Assembly (NCBI GenBank): GCA_902616905.1
Contig: CACMUP010000007.1
Span: 1-64,000 of the forward strand
Reading direction: 5' to 3'
Length of the DNA: 64,000 nt
Source: an uncultured Bacteroidota bacterium
Lineage (GTDB): Bacteria > Bacteroidota > Bacteroidia > Flavobacteriales > Flavobacteriaceae
This document shows, piece by piece, positions 1-8,697 of the stretch. Numbering within the stretch: position 1 is the stretch's first letter; every line of letters starts with the position of its first letter. The position numbers and the translations under genes were made by a program. The notes beneath the pieces were generated by a model, which was given only the letters and a program-made list of their open reading frames with translations, was not told where the DNA came from and ran no database searches.

Positions 1-1
1 T

Positions 2-1354
2 TTAGCAGGAAGTACTCTTTATACTCTAGAAAAAAAATTAAAGCCCTATGGAAGAGAGCCTCACTCCATTATAGGGTCTACATCAATTGGAGCCTCGATA
101 GTTGGTGGTATTTGCAATAATGCTGGGGGCTCATTAGTACAAAGAGGACCTTCCTACACACAAATGGCATTGTATGCTAAAATAAACAAAGCTGGTAATT
201 TAGAACTTGTAAATGACTTAGGTATAAATTTAGGTTCAACACCGGATGAAATTTTAGAAAATCTTCAAAATAAAAACTATAAGGAATCTGACATACCAGA
301 AACAGATAAACTTTGTTCTGATGATAAATACTCACAAATTGTAAGAGAGATAGAAATGAATTCTCCTTCAAGATTCAATTCTGATAATAGATTGTTATAT
401 GGAGCTTCTGGAAGTGCAGGAAAAATAGCTGTTTTTGCTGTTAGATTAGATACATATATTTCACCTAAAGAAAATAAAGTTTTCTATGTTGGAACTAATA
501 ATACAGATGTTTTTTGGAAAATTCGACGGGATATACTTTCAAAATTCAAAACACTTCCAACAATCGGTGACTATTTGCATAGAGACTGTTATGACGCAGC
601 AAAAAAATATAGTAAAGACACATTTTTAGTTATAGAGAGGTTAGGAACTACTTTTTTACCAACACTATTTGAACTCAAAAGAAGGGTTGATATTACAGCA
701 AAAAAGCTAAGATTTCTTCCGGATAATTTTTCAGATAGATTGATGCAGTTTTTAAGTAATTTTTTTCCAAATCATTTACCAAAGAGAATGGAAAAATTTA
801 GAAATTTATATGAACACCACTGGATTATAGAGATGTCTGATGAAGGAATTAATGAGGCAAGAGAATATTTTAGTGAAATTTTTCGTGATAATATTGGTGA
901 TTATTTTGAATGCAACAATTTTGAATCAAAAAAAGCATCTTTACATAGATTTGTGTCCGCTAGTGCAATAGGAAGATATCACCTTCTTCACTCCAAAAGG
1001 CATGGTGAAATGATGTCGTTAGATATTGCATTTCCTAGAAATGAAAAAAACTGGTTTGAAAAGTTACCAAAAGAGATAAACGACATGCTCGAAATGAAGC
1101 TTTACTACGGTCACTTATTTTGCCATGTTCTTCATCAAAATTATATTGTTAAAAAGGGCGTAGACTGTGAGAAATTAAAAAGTAAACTTTTGAAAATATA
1201 CGATAAAAGAGGAGCTGAATATCCTGCAGAACATAATGTTGGTCATGAATATTCAGCAAAATTGTCTTTAAAAAAGTTTTATAAGGAGCTTGACCCTACC
1301 AATACATTTAATCCTGGAATTGGAAGAACAAGTAAAAATAAAAATTGGGATTAG
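2..1354 (+). CDS. dld: Quinone-dependent D-lactate dehydrogenase, C-terminal part (5' end outside window)
   Basis: FAD-dependent peripheral membrane enzyme that oxidises D-lactate to pyruvate and feeds electrons to quinone. The ORF track begins at an internal ATG (164), but the frame is open from base 2 and the upstream residues are strongly diagnostic: GREPHSIIGST, GASIVGGICNNAGG and LVQRGPSYT belong to the FAD-binding region of Dld. About 450 residues are visible against roughly 570 in Escherichia coli Dld, so about 120 N-terminal residues lie outside the window. The rest matches the membrane-binding and substrate domain, ending near NTFNPGIGRTSK. It is not a classical NAD-dependent LDH because the FAD-binding motifs are present. 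Confidence 0.93.
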   Translation, partial: LAGSTLYTLEKKLKPYGREPHSIIGSTSIGASIVGGICNNAGGSLVQRGPSYTQMALYAKINKAGNLELVNDLGINLGSTPDEILENLQNKNYKESDIPETDKLCSDDKYSQIVREIEMNSPSRFNSDNRLLYGASGSAGKIAVFAVRLDTYISPKENKVFYVGTNNTDVFWKIRRDILSKFKTLPTIGDYLHRDCYDAAKKYSKDTFLVIERLGTTFLPTLFELKRRVDITAKKLRFLPDNFSDRLMQFLSNFFPNHLPKRMEKFRNLYEHHWIIEMSDEGINEAREYFSEIFRDNIGDYFECNNFESKKASLHRFVSASAIGRYHLLHSKRHGEMMSLDIAFPRNEKNWFEKLPKEINDMLEMKLYYGHLFCHVLHQNYIVKKGVDCEKLKSKLLKIYDKRGAEYPAEHNVGHEYSAKLSLKKFYKELDPTNTFNPGIGRTSKNKNWD

Positions 1355-1438
1355 AAATAATTTTTAATTAATCTTGAAAGGATTTAACATAAAAGTTATC
1401 TAGGATACTATTTAGATATTTAGTATATCATAAAACTT

Positions 1439-1446
1439 TATATTTG
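1439..1446 (+). promoter_or_regulatory. Candidate Bacteroidota -7 element upstream of aroC
   Basis: The sequence TATATTTG is an exact match to the Bacteroidota consensus TAnnTTTG and lies 17 bases before the aroC ATG. No clear TTG-type -33 element is visible at the usual distance, so this is a motif match only. Confidence 0.4.
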
Positions 1447-1463
1447 ATACTTATTTTCTAAAT

Positions 1464-2528
1464 ATGGCTGGAAATACTTTTGGATCAATATTCAAACTTA
1501 CAACTTTCGGAGAATCACATGGGCACGCCATTGGGGGAGTGATAGACGGTTGCCCGGCTGGAATTAAGATAAACCTAGATGCTATTCAAAAGGATTTAGA
1601 CAGAAGAAAACCAGGGCAATCATCAATTGTCACTCAAAGAAAAGAGCCAGATGAAGTAACTTTGTTCTCGGGAATTTTTGAAGGTAAAACAACTGGCACA
1701 CCCATTGGCTTTGCCATTCAAAATACAAATCAAAAATCTAAAGATTATTCTCACATAAAAAATACTTTTCGACCATCTCATGCTGACTTTGTTTATGAGG
1801 AAAAATATGGTATTAGAGATTACAGAGGTGGCGGAAGGAGTTCAGCACGTGAAACAGCTAGTAGAGTAGTGGCTGGCTCTATAGCGAAACAGTTTTTAGC
1901 ACCTATTACAATTAATGCTTATGTGTCAGCAGTAGGGACTCTCTCACTAGATTTACACCCATCTAAAGTTGATGTTTTAGAAGCAGAAAAAAATATTGTT
2001 AGATGTCCTGATTCGAAATTGGCGTCTGAAATGGAAAGTCTTATAAAGAAGGTAAGGAAAGAAGGTGACACTCTTGGAGGTGTAGTAACTTGTATAATTA
2101 AAAATGTACCTGTGGGACTCGGAGAGCCGACATTTGACAAACTCCATGCAGAACTTGGTAAAGGAATGCTTTCAATTAATGCAGTAAAGGGATTTGAATA
2201 TGGAAGTGGTTTTTCAGGAACAAAGATGAAAGGAAGTGAACACAATGATTTGTTTAATACTGACGGAACTACTCAAACAAATCATTCAGGAGGAATTCAA
2301 GGTGGAATTTCAAATGGTATGGATATATACTTCAATGTAGCCTTTAAACCTGTGGCAACAATAATGCAAAATCAAGAAACAATAAATTCTCAGAGAGAAA
2401 AAGTAGCTATGCAAGGTAAGGGTAGACATGACCCTTGTGTAGTTCCAAGAGCAGTTCCTATAGTTGAGTCTATGGCTTCTTTAGTTCTCGCAGATTTTCA
2501 TTTGCGTAAAAGAAATAATAGAATTTGA
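1464..2528 (+). CDS. aroC: Chorismate synthase
   Basis: Converts 5-enolpyruvylshikimate-3-phosphate to chorismate, the last step of the common aromatic pathway, using reduced FMN. The 354-residue length is normal. Family signatures are all visible: [18 protein letters not shown] at the N-terminus, the basic stretch [17 protein letters not shown], and [16 protein letters not shown] near the C-terminus. The ATG start gives the usual N-terminus MAGNTFG. The next gene starts 5 bases after its stop on the same strand, suggesting co-transcription with the symporter. Another shikimate gene, aroB, is in this window but unlinked (54 kb). Confidence 0.98.
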   Translation: MAGNTFGSIFKLTTFGESHGHAIGGVIDGCPAGIKINLDAIQKDLDRRKPGQSSIVTQRKEPDEVTLFSGIFEGKTTGTPIGFAIQNTNQKSKDYSHIKNTFRPSHADFVYEEKYGIRDYRGGGRSSARETASRVVAGSIAKQFLAPITINAYVSAVGTLSLDLHPSKVDVLEAEKNIVRCPDSKLASEMESLIKKVRKEGDTLGGVVTCIIKNVPVGLGEPTFDKLHAELGKGMLSINAVKGFEYGSGFSGTKMKGSEHNDLFNTDGTTQTNHSGGIQGGISNGMDIYFNVAFKPVATIMQNQETINSQREKVAMQGKGRHDPCVVPRAVPIVESMASLVLADFHLRKRNNRI

Positions 2529-2533
2529 ATTAA

Positions 2534-3796
2534 GTGAAAAAACTAGAACTCCACTGGAAAATTTTAATAGGTATGGCCTTTGGGGTCCTTTTTGGTTTAA
2601 TATTATCTTTTTTAGATGGTGGTGATCTTTTTATTGGCAACTATATTAAACCCTTTGGAACGATTTTCATTAATCTTCTAAAGCTTATTGCTGTTCCATT
2701 AATATTAGCCTCACTTATTAAAGGTGTTTCTGATTTAAAAGATATTTCTAAGTTATCTAAAATGGGAGGTAGGACAATATTAACTTATTTGATAACAACA
2801 CTAACAGCAGTGACTATTGGTTTAATTTTGGTTAATATTATTAAACCCGGAGAATCAATAAGTGTTGATACTCGAAATGAATTAATAGAAGCATATTCAA
2901 CTGACACAAAAACTAAACAGGAAGCAGCAGCTAAGCAAAGAGAATCAGGGCCGCTAAAAGCGCTTGTCGACATGGTTCCTTCAAATATATTTCTTGCAGC
3001 CTCTAATAATCGTAATATGCTACAAGTTATCTTTTTCGCATTATTCTTTGGAATAGGCATGATTTTGCTCCCTGGCAAAAAAGTCAAAGCGGTTAAAGAC
3101 TTTATTGATTCATTTAACGTGATTATTTTAAAATTAATTGACTTAATCATGTTATCTGCTCCTTATGGCGTATTTGCCCTTCTAGCTGCATTAGTAGTAG
3201 AAGCGCCTAGTTTTGAACTTTTTAAAGCTTTAGCATTATATACAATTACTCTTTTACTTGGATTATCAATAATGATATTCATTTATATGCTAGTTGTTCA
3301 ATTATTTACTAAAAAGAAAATATCTTTTTTTATGAGAGGAATGGCACCTGCACAACTATTGGCTTTTTCAACTAGTTCTAGTGCAGCAACACTTCCTGTA
3401 ACTATGGAATGTGTTGAAGATAAATTAGGTGTAGATAAAGAGGTTACAAGCTTTGTTCTTCCAATAGGAGCAACTATAAATATGGATGGTACATCTGTAT
3501 ATCAGGGTGTTGCAGCAGTTTTTATAGCCCAAGCATTTGGGTTGGATTTAAGTCTAACAGCACAATTAGGTATTGTTTTTACAGCAACATTAGCCTCAAT
3601 AGGAACAGCAGCTGTGCCTAGTGCTGGAATAGTAATGTTGGTAATAGTTTTAGCACAAGCAGGAATTCCTGAAGCAGGTTTAGCTTTAATTTTTGCTATT
3701 GATCGTCCTTTAGATATGTGTCGGACTATTGTAAATGTAACAGGAGATGCGGCTGTATCAATGATAGTTGGTAAATCAATTGGTAAGTTGAAGTGA
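2534..3796 (+). CDS. Dicarboxylate/amino acid:cation symporter (DAACS family)
   Basis: Inner-membrane secondary transporter of the GltP/DctA type, moving glutamate, aspartate or C4-dicarboxylates with Na+ or H+. The 420-residue protein has the family's membrane segments and core motifs: the serine-rich re-entrant loop STSSSAATLPVT, the NMDGTSVYQGVAAVFIAQ segment that holds the cation/substrate NMDGT motif, and DRPLDMCRTIVNVTGDA near the C-terminus. The start is GTG (MKKLELHWKI), 5 bases after aroC. Residues 115-150 form a charged insertion (DTKTKQEAAAKQRESG) that probably lies in an extramembrane loop. Which substrate is used cannot be decided by eye. Confidence 0.92.
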   Translation: MKKLELHWKILIGMAFGVLFGLILSFLDGGDLFIGNYIKPFGTIFINLLKLIAVPLILASLIKGVSDLKDISKLSKMGGRTILTYLITTLTAVTIGLILVNIIKPGESISVDTRNELIEAYSTDTKTKQEAAAKQRESGPLKALVDMVPSNIFLAASNNRNMLQVIFFALFFGIGMILLPGKKVKAVKDFIDSFNVIILKLIDLIMLSAPYGVFALLAALVVEAPSFELFKALALYTITLLLGLSIMIFIYMLVVQLFTKKKISFFMRGMAPAQLLAFSTSSSAATLPVTMECVEDKLGVDKEVTSFVLPIGATINMDGTSVYQGVAAVFIAQAFGLDLSLTAQLGIVFTATLASIGTAAVPSAGIVMLVIVLAQAGIPEAGLALIFAIDRPLDMCRTIVNVTGDAAVSMIVGKSIGKLK

Positions 3797-3927
3797 TTAT
3801 ACTTTAGTTGAAAGTAAACCGAAAAATATACCAATTATTATTTGTATTCTCAAAATGATAGTGAGAAACTCGTCAAATTTGTAAAGTGGAATTTTGAGTT
3901 ATTTTAATGTATTCAGTTTAGAATGGG

Positions 3928-4329
3928 TTATAAGAATTTATGAGAAAAACGTTTTTCAGGAACTGGACATTTATCATATTTACCAAAAAAATTATATCTA
4001 TTTTTAGCAATATATCTATATAAATATTTTTTTAATACGGAAGGAAGTATATTAAAAATTAAGAATAAACTCCAAAAACCACCTAAAAAATGTATAATTC
4101 TAAACACTGCTTTAGACTCTACATTAAAATTTTTTTCTGAATCCCAAGTTATAATGGAATCAATATCTTGTATGTTGTATCCTCTTTTTTTAAAAAAATT
4201 TTGGGCATAAGGACTCTCAAGAGAGGCAAATCTAAAACGATCATTTTTATCCCAAACGCATAATTTTTTAACCCAATAATTGCATAACACACATGGCCCA
4301 TCAAAGAAAACTATTATAGTTTCATTCAT
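3928..4329 (-). CDS. DCC-family (DUF393) thiol-disulfide oxidoreductase-like protein
   Basis: A 133-residue member of the DCC family, named for a conserved N-terminal DxxCxxC motif, here FFDGPCVLCNYWVKKL. The family has a thioredoxin-like fold and is presumed to act in thiol redox chemistry, but no substrate is established. Further family features are the DRFRFASLESPYAQ segment and the hydrophobic stretch LFLIFNILPSVLKKYLY. Its ATG lies directly against the mutS2 stop codon (4330), so it is almost certainly the last gene of a mutS2 transcript. Confidence 0.85.
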   Translation of the reverse strand: MNETIIVFFDGPCVLCNYWVKKLCVWDKNDRFRFASLESPYAQNFFKKRGYNIQDIDSIITWDSEKNFNVESKAVFRIIHFLGGFWSLFLIFNILPSVLKKYLYRYIAKNRYNFFGKYDKCPVPEKRFSHKFL

Positions 4330-6501
4330 TTATTTATTTTTTTCTTTTACAAATTCTAATAAATTTAAATTTACTTTTGTTGTAAAAACGCCGTAATTCA
4401 CTATTGCTTTGTTTTTCTCAATAGAATCAATACTGCCAACTGATCTACCATCAAACATTCTTACTTGATCACCAATTTTAAAAATATGATTTGGAATTGG
4501 GGCAGTTATAGGTTCTTTAGCTTTTTGCTTTTTCTCTTTTCGTACTTTAACTAATTCTTTTTTAACTTCTTCATTTATTTTCTTTTTTTCTTGCTTGTTC
4601 TTTTTCGAAAGGATTGTAGACTTACGTTTTCGCTTTGAATTTTCACTTTCTACTAACTTAAAAAGTTCTGAAATAAGTGGTCTTTTTTTATTGTTAATAA
4701 AAAATCTTTCTGCAATTTCATTAAGCTTATTACCTAAAGTAATCATCCTTTGATTATGATCAAAAAGTTCTTGATAACTTGAAAGTTTAGATTTAAGTTT
4801 AGCGTTGATCTCTGTCATTCGACTTTCTTCTCTAGCCGCCTTAATTTCTTTTTCTTTTAAGCTTTTGCTTGTTTTTAAGAATTGAGAACGATCTTTTTGA
4901 AGTTTGGCAATAGTTTTATCAAAACGAACTTTACCACTCTCAATTTTCTTTTTTGCACGGTTAATTAAATTAAATGGTAAACCATTTTTTTGGGCTACTT
5001 CAAAAGTAAATGAACTTCCAGCTTCTCCTAGAATTAATTTAAATACTGGCTCTAATGTTTTACTATCAAACTGCATATTAGCATTACTCATAGCAGGTAA
5101 TTCTGTAGCTAAAATCTTTAGATTAGAATAATGAGTTGTTATTAATCCAAAGGCTTCCCTTTCATAAAAATCTTCAAGTATTACTTCAGCTAGGGCGCCT
5201 CCTAAATCTGGATCTGAGCCTGTTCCAAATTCATCAATTAAAAATAATGTATTTGAATTACATTTTCTTAAAAAACTTTTCATGTTTTTCAGTCTGTAGG
5301 AGTAAGTACTTAAATGATTTTCTATAGATTGATTATCTCCTATGTCAGTTAGTATTTGATCAAATAAGCATGAATAACTTTTCTCATGAACAGGAATTAA
5401 CATACTACTTTGGAGCATTAGCTGTAATAGCCCCATTGTTTTTAATGTTATACTCTTGCCACCAGCATTAGGACCAGAAATAATTATGATTCGATTCTTA
5501 GAATCTAAGCATAAATCTTGGGGATAAGTTTTTTTGCCTTCTATTCGATTTGCTTGTAATAATAGTGGGTGATATGCTTTTAAATAATTTATATCACGTT
5601 TCTTATTATCAATTGCAGGTAAAATGGCATTTATTTCTTGTGCATATTTTGCTTTTGCATATATAATGTCAATTTGTAAAAGAAAATTTTGTTGCAATTC
5701 AAAGTAGGGGAGATAGGGTCTAAAAAAATCAGTGAGACCACTTAATATTTTTTTTATTTCTTCCGATTCTTCAAAAAGTAAATTTTGTAATTCTTGATTT
5801 TGATTGTATGTTGCTTCAGGCTCAATAAAAACAATACTTCCAGTTTTAGAACTTCCCATTATAGTTCCTTTAACTTTCCTTCTATACATTGCTTTTACAG
5901 CTAAAACCCTTCTATTATCTATAATTGACTCACGAATGTCGTCTAAATATTCTGCAGATTGAAATTGACTTAAGGCTTTATTAAAACTGCTACTAATTTT
6001 ACCTCTTATTACTTGAATTTTTTTTCTGATTTTAAACAGATTATCTGATGCATTATTCCTTATTTCACCGAAACGATCTATAACTGAATCGACTTTCGTT
6101 TTTATTTCTTTTTCTTCAGATAAAACAGAACTTCTTTCATATAAGTTGGGATAATATGATTTAAACTTGAAAAAAAATTTTAATAAATTATTTGTTGTCT
6201 CTGTATTTGTAGCAAGAGTTCTAAAGGAAGATATTTCTAATACACTATTTTCTATTTTGAGTATATAAAACATATCAAGCATAGATTCAAAACCATGGTT
6301 AGGAATTCGATTTTCATTATCAAAGGAAGCTCTAAATTCTGAAACTTCACTTAATCCCTTGATTATTTCATGAGTTTGAGTTTTTGGCTGCAGATTCATA
6401 ATCTCAACTTTTCCAAGCGAAGTAATTGAGAAATCTGAGCACCTTTTTAAAACCTCTTCATACTCAAGGTCTTCAAGTGTTTTTTTAGGAATGTACCCCA
6501 T
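4330..6501 (-). CDS. mutS2: MutS2-type DNA-binding ATPase lacking the Smr domain
   Basis: MutS2 proteins bind branched DNA or collided ribosomes and suppress recombination; they are not part of classical mismatch repair. The 723 residues show an N-terminal coiled MutS core, then the ABC-type ATPase with Walker A ISGPNAGGKSITLKT, signature region STYSYRLKNM, Walker B LFLIDEFGTGSDP and the H-loop LITTHYSN. The C-terminus is a lysine-rich coiled segment followed by a small beta domain (FKIGDQVRMFDGRSVGSI). The Smr endonuclease domain that ends the Bacillus and Helicobacter proteins (LDLRG motif) is absent, which as far as I recall is usual in flavobacteria. It is divergent from ung. Confidence 0.95.
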   Translation of the reverse strand: MGYIPKKTLEDLEYEEVLKRCSDFSITSLGKVEIMNLQPKTQTHEIIKGLSEVSEFRASFDNENRIPNHGFESMLDMFYILKIENSVLEISSFRTLATNTETTNNLLKFFFKFKSYYPNLYERSSVLSEEKEIKTKVDSVIDRFGEIRNNASDNLFKIRKKIQVIRGKISSSFNKALSQFQSAEYLDDIRESIIDNRRVLAVKAMYRRKVKGTIMGSSKTGSIVFIEPEATYNQNQELQNLLFEESEEIKKILSGLTDFFRPYLPYFELQQNFLLQIDIIYAKAKYAQEINAILPAIDNKKRDINYLKAYHPLLLQANRIEGKKTYPQDLCLDSKNRIIIISGPNAGGKSITLKTMGLLQLMLQSSMLIPVHEKSYSCLFDQILTDIGDNQSIENHLSTYSYRLKNMKSFLRKCNSNTLFLIDEFGTGSDPDLGGALAEVILEDFYEREAFGLITTHYSNLKILATELPAMSNANMQFDSKTLEPVFKLILGEAGSSFTFEVAQKNGLPFNLINRAKKKIESGKVRFDKTIAKLQKDRSQFLKTSKSLKEKEIKAAREESRMTEINAKLKSKLSSYQELFDHNQRMITLGNKLNEIAERFFINNKKRPLISELFKLVESENSKRKRKSTILSKKNKQEKKKINEEVKKELVKVRKEKKQKAKEPITAPIPNHIFKIGDQVRMFDGRSVGSIDSIEKNKAIVNYGVFTTKVNLNLLEFVKEKNK

Positions 6502-6523
6502 GGTTTTTCTTAACTTAGCAGTG

Positions 6524-6531
6524 CAAAATTA
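6524..6531 (-). promoter_or_regulatory. Candidate promoter (-7 element) of mutS2
   Basis: On the minus strand TAATTTTG matches TAnnTTTG about 23 bases before the mutS2 ATG, and a TTTG that could serve as -33 element lies 17 bases further upstream, inside the start of ung. Motif-based only. Confidence 0.45.
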
Positions 6532-6539
6532 CATAATTC

Positions 6540-7205
6540 ATGCATGTTCAAATACATTCTTCTTGGGAAAAGCAGCTAAAAAATGTGTTTGAAGACTTAA
6601 AATTTATAAAATTAACTGAATTTGTCCGAAAAGAATACAGAACTCAGAAATGCTATCCACCAGGAAAGCTAATCTTTGAGGCATTTAATCGATGTCCTCT
6701 TGATATAGTAAAAGTAGTAATACTTGGACAAGATCCTTACCATGGAGAAAATCAAGCGCATGGACTTGCTTTCTCAGTAGAAGAGGGGGTAAAACATCCA
6801 CCATCTTTAATCAATATATTTAGGGAAATAGAAGACGACATTAGCGTTCCGTACCCCAATAATGGAAATTTAAATCGCTGGGCTGATCAAGGTGTTTTTT
6901 TATTAAATTCCACATTAAGTGTCCGCGCAAATCATGCAGGTAGTCATCAAAACAAAGGTTGGGAAGAATTTACGGATTCTATAATAAAGATTATTTCATA
7001 TCAAAAAAATGAAATTGTTTTTATGCTGTGGGGAGGTTATGCCAAAAAGAAAATTATATTAATTGATTCTTCAAAACATTTGATTTTAAGAAGTGGACAT
7101 CCATCACCATTAAGTGCAAATAAGGGTCATTGGTTTGGCAATAAACACTTTAGTCAATGCAATAATTATTTAATAAGTAAAGGGAAAACACCCATTATTT
7201 GGTAA
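6540..7205 (+). CDS. ung: Uracil-DNA glycosylase, family 1
   Basis: Removes uracil from DNA to start base-excision repair. The 221-residue protein carries the catalytic water-activating motif GQDPYHGENQAHGLAFSV, the conserved FLLNSTLSV strand, and the C-terminal DNA-intercalation loop GHPSPLSANKGHWFGNKHF. The start used is ATG 6540 (MHVQIHSSW). The stop lies only 2 bases from the stop of the convergent SUI1-family gene. Confidence 0.97.
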   Translation: MHVQIHSSWEKQLKNVFEDLKFIKLTEFVRKEYRTQKCYPPGKLIFEAFNRCPLDIVKVVILGQDPYHGENQAHGLAFSVEEGVKHPPSLINIFREIEDDISVPYPNNGNLNRWADQGVFLLNSTLSVRANHAGSHQNKGWEEFTDSIIKIISYQKNEIVFMLWGGYAKKKIILIDSSKHLILRSGHPSPLSANKGHWFGNKHFSQCNNYLISKGKTPIIW

Positions 7206-7207
7206 AT

Positions 7208-7549
7208 TTATCCACCTACACGTTTTACTTTATGTCCCATTTCTTGTAAAATATCCATTATTTTATCCCTATGATTTCCTTGAATAATAATATCACCGTC
7301 TTTTACAGTACCACCAACACTTATTCTGTTCTTTAATTTTTTTGATAATTTTTTTAAATCAGTTTTATCGCCAGTAAAACCTTTAATAATAGTAACAACT
7401 TTACCACCACGTCCCTTATTACTAAAATGGGCTTCTAGCTCTTGAGCTGTAAATTGCAATTTTTCTTTTTGAGTAATTTCTCTATCAGGTTCAAGACTTT
7501 CAAATTTGATTTTTGATAAATCTTCAAGTGAATTAAATTTTTTTTGCAT
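7208..7549 (-). CDS. SUI1/YciH-family translation initiation factor
   Basis: A 113-residue relative of eukaryotic eIF1. Bacterial members such as YciH are thought to act on initiation fidelity, but the role is poorly defined. The C-terminal SUI1 fold is evident in GGKVVTIIKGFTGDKTDLKKLSKKLKNRISVGGTV and GDIIIQGNHRDKIMDIL, the typical GxVKDxxIxIQGD-like core. The N-terminal 30 residues are charged and probably unstructured. It is transcribed away from a DinB-fold gene, with a perfect palindrome in the gap. Confidence 0.9.
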   Translation of the reverse strand: MQKKFNSLEDLSKIKFESLEPDREITQKEKLQFTAQELEAHFSNKGRGGKVVTIIKGFTGDKTDLKKLSKKLKNRISVGGTVKDGDIIIQGNHRDKIMDILQEMGHKVKRVGG

Positions 7550-7563
7550 TAAATAAATCTGAG

Positions 7564-7586
7564 TTACTAAAATAGTATTTTAGTAA
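7564..7586. promoter_or_regulatory. Perfect 23-base palindrome between divergent genes
   Basis: The 11-base arm TTACTAAAATA is followed by a single G and then its exact reverse complement TATTTTAGTAA. It lies in the 54-base gap between two divergently transcribed starts (SUI1-family gene leftward, DinB-fold gene rightward). A terminator is not expected between two start codons, so a regulator-binding site or overlapping promoters are more likely. No regulator gene is adjacent. Confidence 0.5.
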
Positions 7587-7603
7587 TGTAAAAAAGGATT
7601 CTA

Positions 7604-8179
7604 ATGAGATTTTTACTATTGAACTTATTTTTATTTAACATTTCAGTTATGGCGCAAGAACTACCTTTTTCATCGATACCTCAATCTCCAGAAAATTATA
7701 CAGCTATTAATAGTATAAACAGAATGTTACAAGGGCTAGGATTTAGATATTTTTGGGCTACCGAAGGACTTAGAAAAATAGATTTAGAGTATAGGCCAAC
7801 AAAAAACTCACAGAACACTTTAGAAACACTACAACATATTTTTGTTTTAAGTTCCACTATATTAAATGCCACTGCTAGTAGAGTTTCCACCCGACCTACC
7901 CCTAAAATCACCAATAATTTTAATGAGCTTAGAGCAAAAACCTTGAGGAATATTAAAGAAGCTTCAATTACACTTAATCAGTATGATGACAGAAATTTAG
8001 ATGATTTAAACATTATCTTTGAAAAAGGAGGGAAGCAATCAAAATTTCCAATTTGGAACTTAATAAATGGGCCTATTTCAGACGTAATATATCATACAGG
8101 ACAAGTTGTAAGTTTTAGAAGAACCTCTGGAAACCCAATAGCAATTGGAGTTAACGTTTTTTTAGGATTAAAAAATTAA
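7604..8179 (+). CDS. Secreted DinB-like four-helix protein
   Basis: A 191-residue protein with an N-terminal signal peptide (MRFLLLNLFLFNISVMAQ, cleavage probably after A or Q). The mature part resembles the DinB/YfiT-like metal-binding four-helix bundle: a helix with LETLQHIFVLSS and a late YHTGQVVSFRR segment like the HxGQ motif that supplies a metal-ligand histidine. Exported members occur in Bacteroidota, with no assigned activity. It is the first gene rightward of the 23-base palindrome. Confidence 0.65.
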   Translation: MRFLLLNLFLFNISVMAQELPFSSIPQSPENYTAINSINRMLQGLGFRYFWATEGLRKIDLEYRPTKNSQNTLETLQHIFVLSSTILNATASRVSTRPTPKITNNFNELRAKTLRNIKEASITLNQYDDRNLDDLNIIFEKGGKQSKFPIWNLINGPISDVIYHTGQVVSFRRTSGNPIAIGVNVFLGLKN

Positions 8180-8307
8180 TATTCCCGGTCTTCAAAATTT
8201 TCATCTTTCTTTTCTTCAAAACGTTTAAATAGAAGAAAGACTAGTATTATAGCTCCTATGAATAATATAAAAAGCTTTAATTTATTTAACAACAACAGCA
8301 GTTCCAT
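8176..8307 (-). CDS. Small single-pass membrane protein (43 aa), not in ORF track
   Basis: Reading the minus strand from ATG 8307 gives a 43-residue ORF. After MELLLLLNK it has one strong membrane segment (LKLFILFIGAIILVFLLF) and then a positively followed by negatively charged tail (KRFEEKKDENFEDREY). It overlaps the last 26 bases of the upstream ybjQ gene, a layout typical of translational coupling, and ends 4 bases inside the convergent DinB-like gene. The clean membrane-plus-charged-tail architecture argues against chance, but a shorter form starting at a later codon is possible. Function unknown. Confidence 0.5.
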   Translation of the reverse strand: MELLLLLNKLKLFILFIGAIILVFLLFKRFEEKKDENFEDREY

Positions 8308-8596
8308 AAGCTAAAATTTCTGAACAGCCCTGCATAACCATTGAAGTAGTTAAACGTACATTAACAATAGCGTTAGCACCAATTCGTTCAGCATCATCTT
8401 TCATTCTTTGCAATGCTTGCTCACGAGATTGTGCTTGTAATTTTGTGTATTCTGAAATTTCGCCGCCAATTATGTTTTTCAATCCAGCGAAAATATCTTG
8501 ACCTACATTACGAGCTCTAACAGTGCTGCCCCTTGCAATACCTAATACTTCAATTATAGTTTTGTTTGGAATACTTGGTGTGTTTACAATTATCAT
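8282..8596 (-). CDS. YbjQ/DUF74-family putative heavy-metal-binding protein
   Basis: A 104-residue cytoplasmic protein of the YbjQ family, whose members form pentameric rings. Annotation as heavy-metal binding is by family name and not well supported biochemically. Conserved family blocks are visible: IIEVLGIARGSTVRARNVGQDIFAGLKNIIGGEI, YTKLQAQSREQALQRM, and GANAIVNVRL. A small membrane protein overlaps its 3' end and may be its partner. Confidence 0.9.
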   Translation of the reverse strand: MIIVNTPSIPNKTIIEVLGIARGSTVRARNVGQDIFAGLKNIIGGEISEYTKLQAQSREQALQRMKDDAERIGANAIVNVRLTTSMVMQGCSEILAYGTAVVVK

Positions 8597-8697
8597 TTCG
8601 TTTATATTAAATTAAGTTTAATTATAATATAGGGAGGGGATATAATTAATAAAAATCCTATTTTACATAACATTAATTATCGTTTTATTTATTTAAA

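Noticed and set aside
164-1354. ORF-track start of the first gene at ATG 164
   Set aside because: The same frame is open to base 2 and encodes conserved Dld residues upstream, so the ATG is internal and the gene is truncated by the window edge.
3797-3927. Possible terminator or RNA in the gap between the symporter and DUF393 genes
   Set aside because: Only weak, long-looped complementarity (AACTC with GAGTT) is visible and there is no T-run; nothing supportable.
4904-5131. Plus-strand ORF of 75 aa inside mutS2
   Set aside because: Antisense shadow of the MutS2 ATPase region.
7564-7586. Palindrome as a transcription terminator
   Set aside because: It lies between two divergent start codons, where no transcript should end, and has no GC-rich stem.
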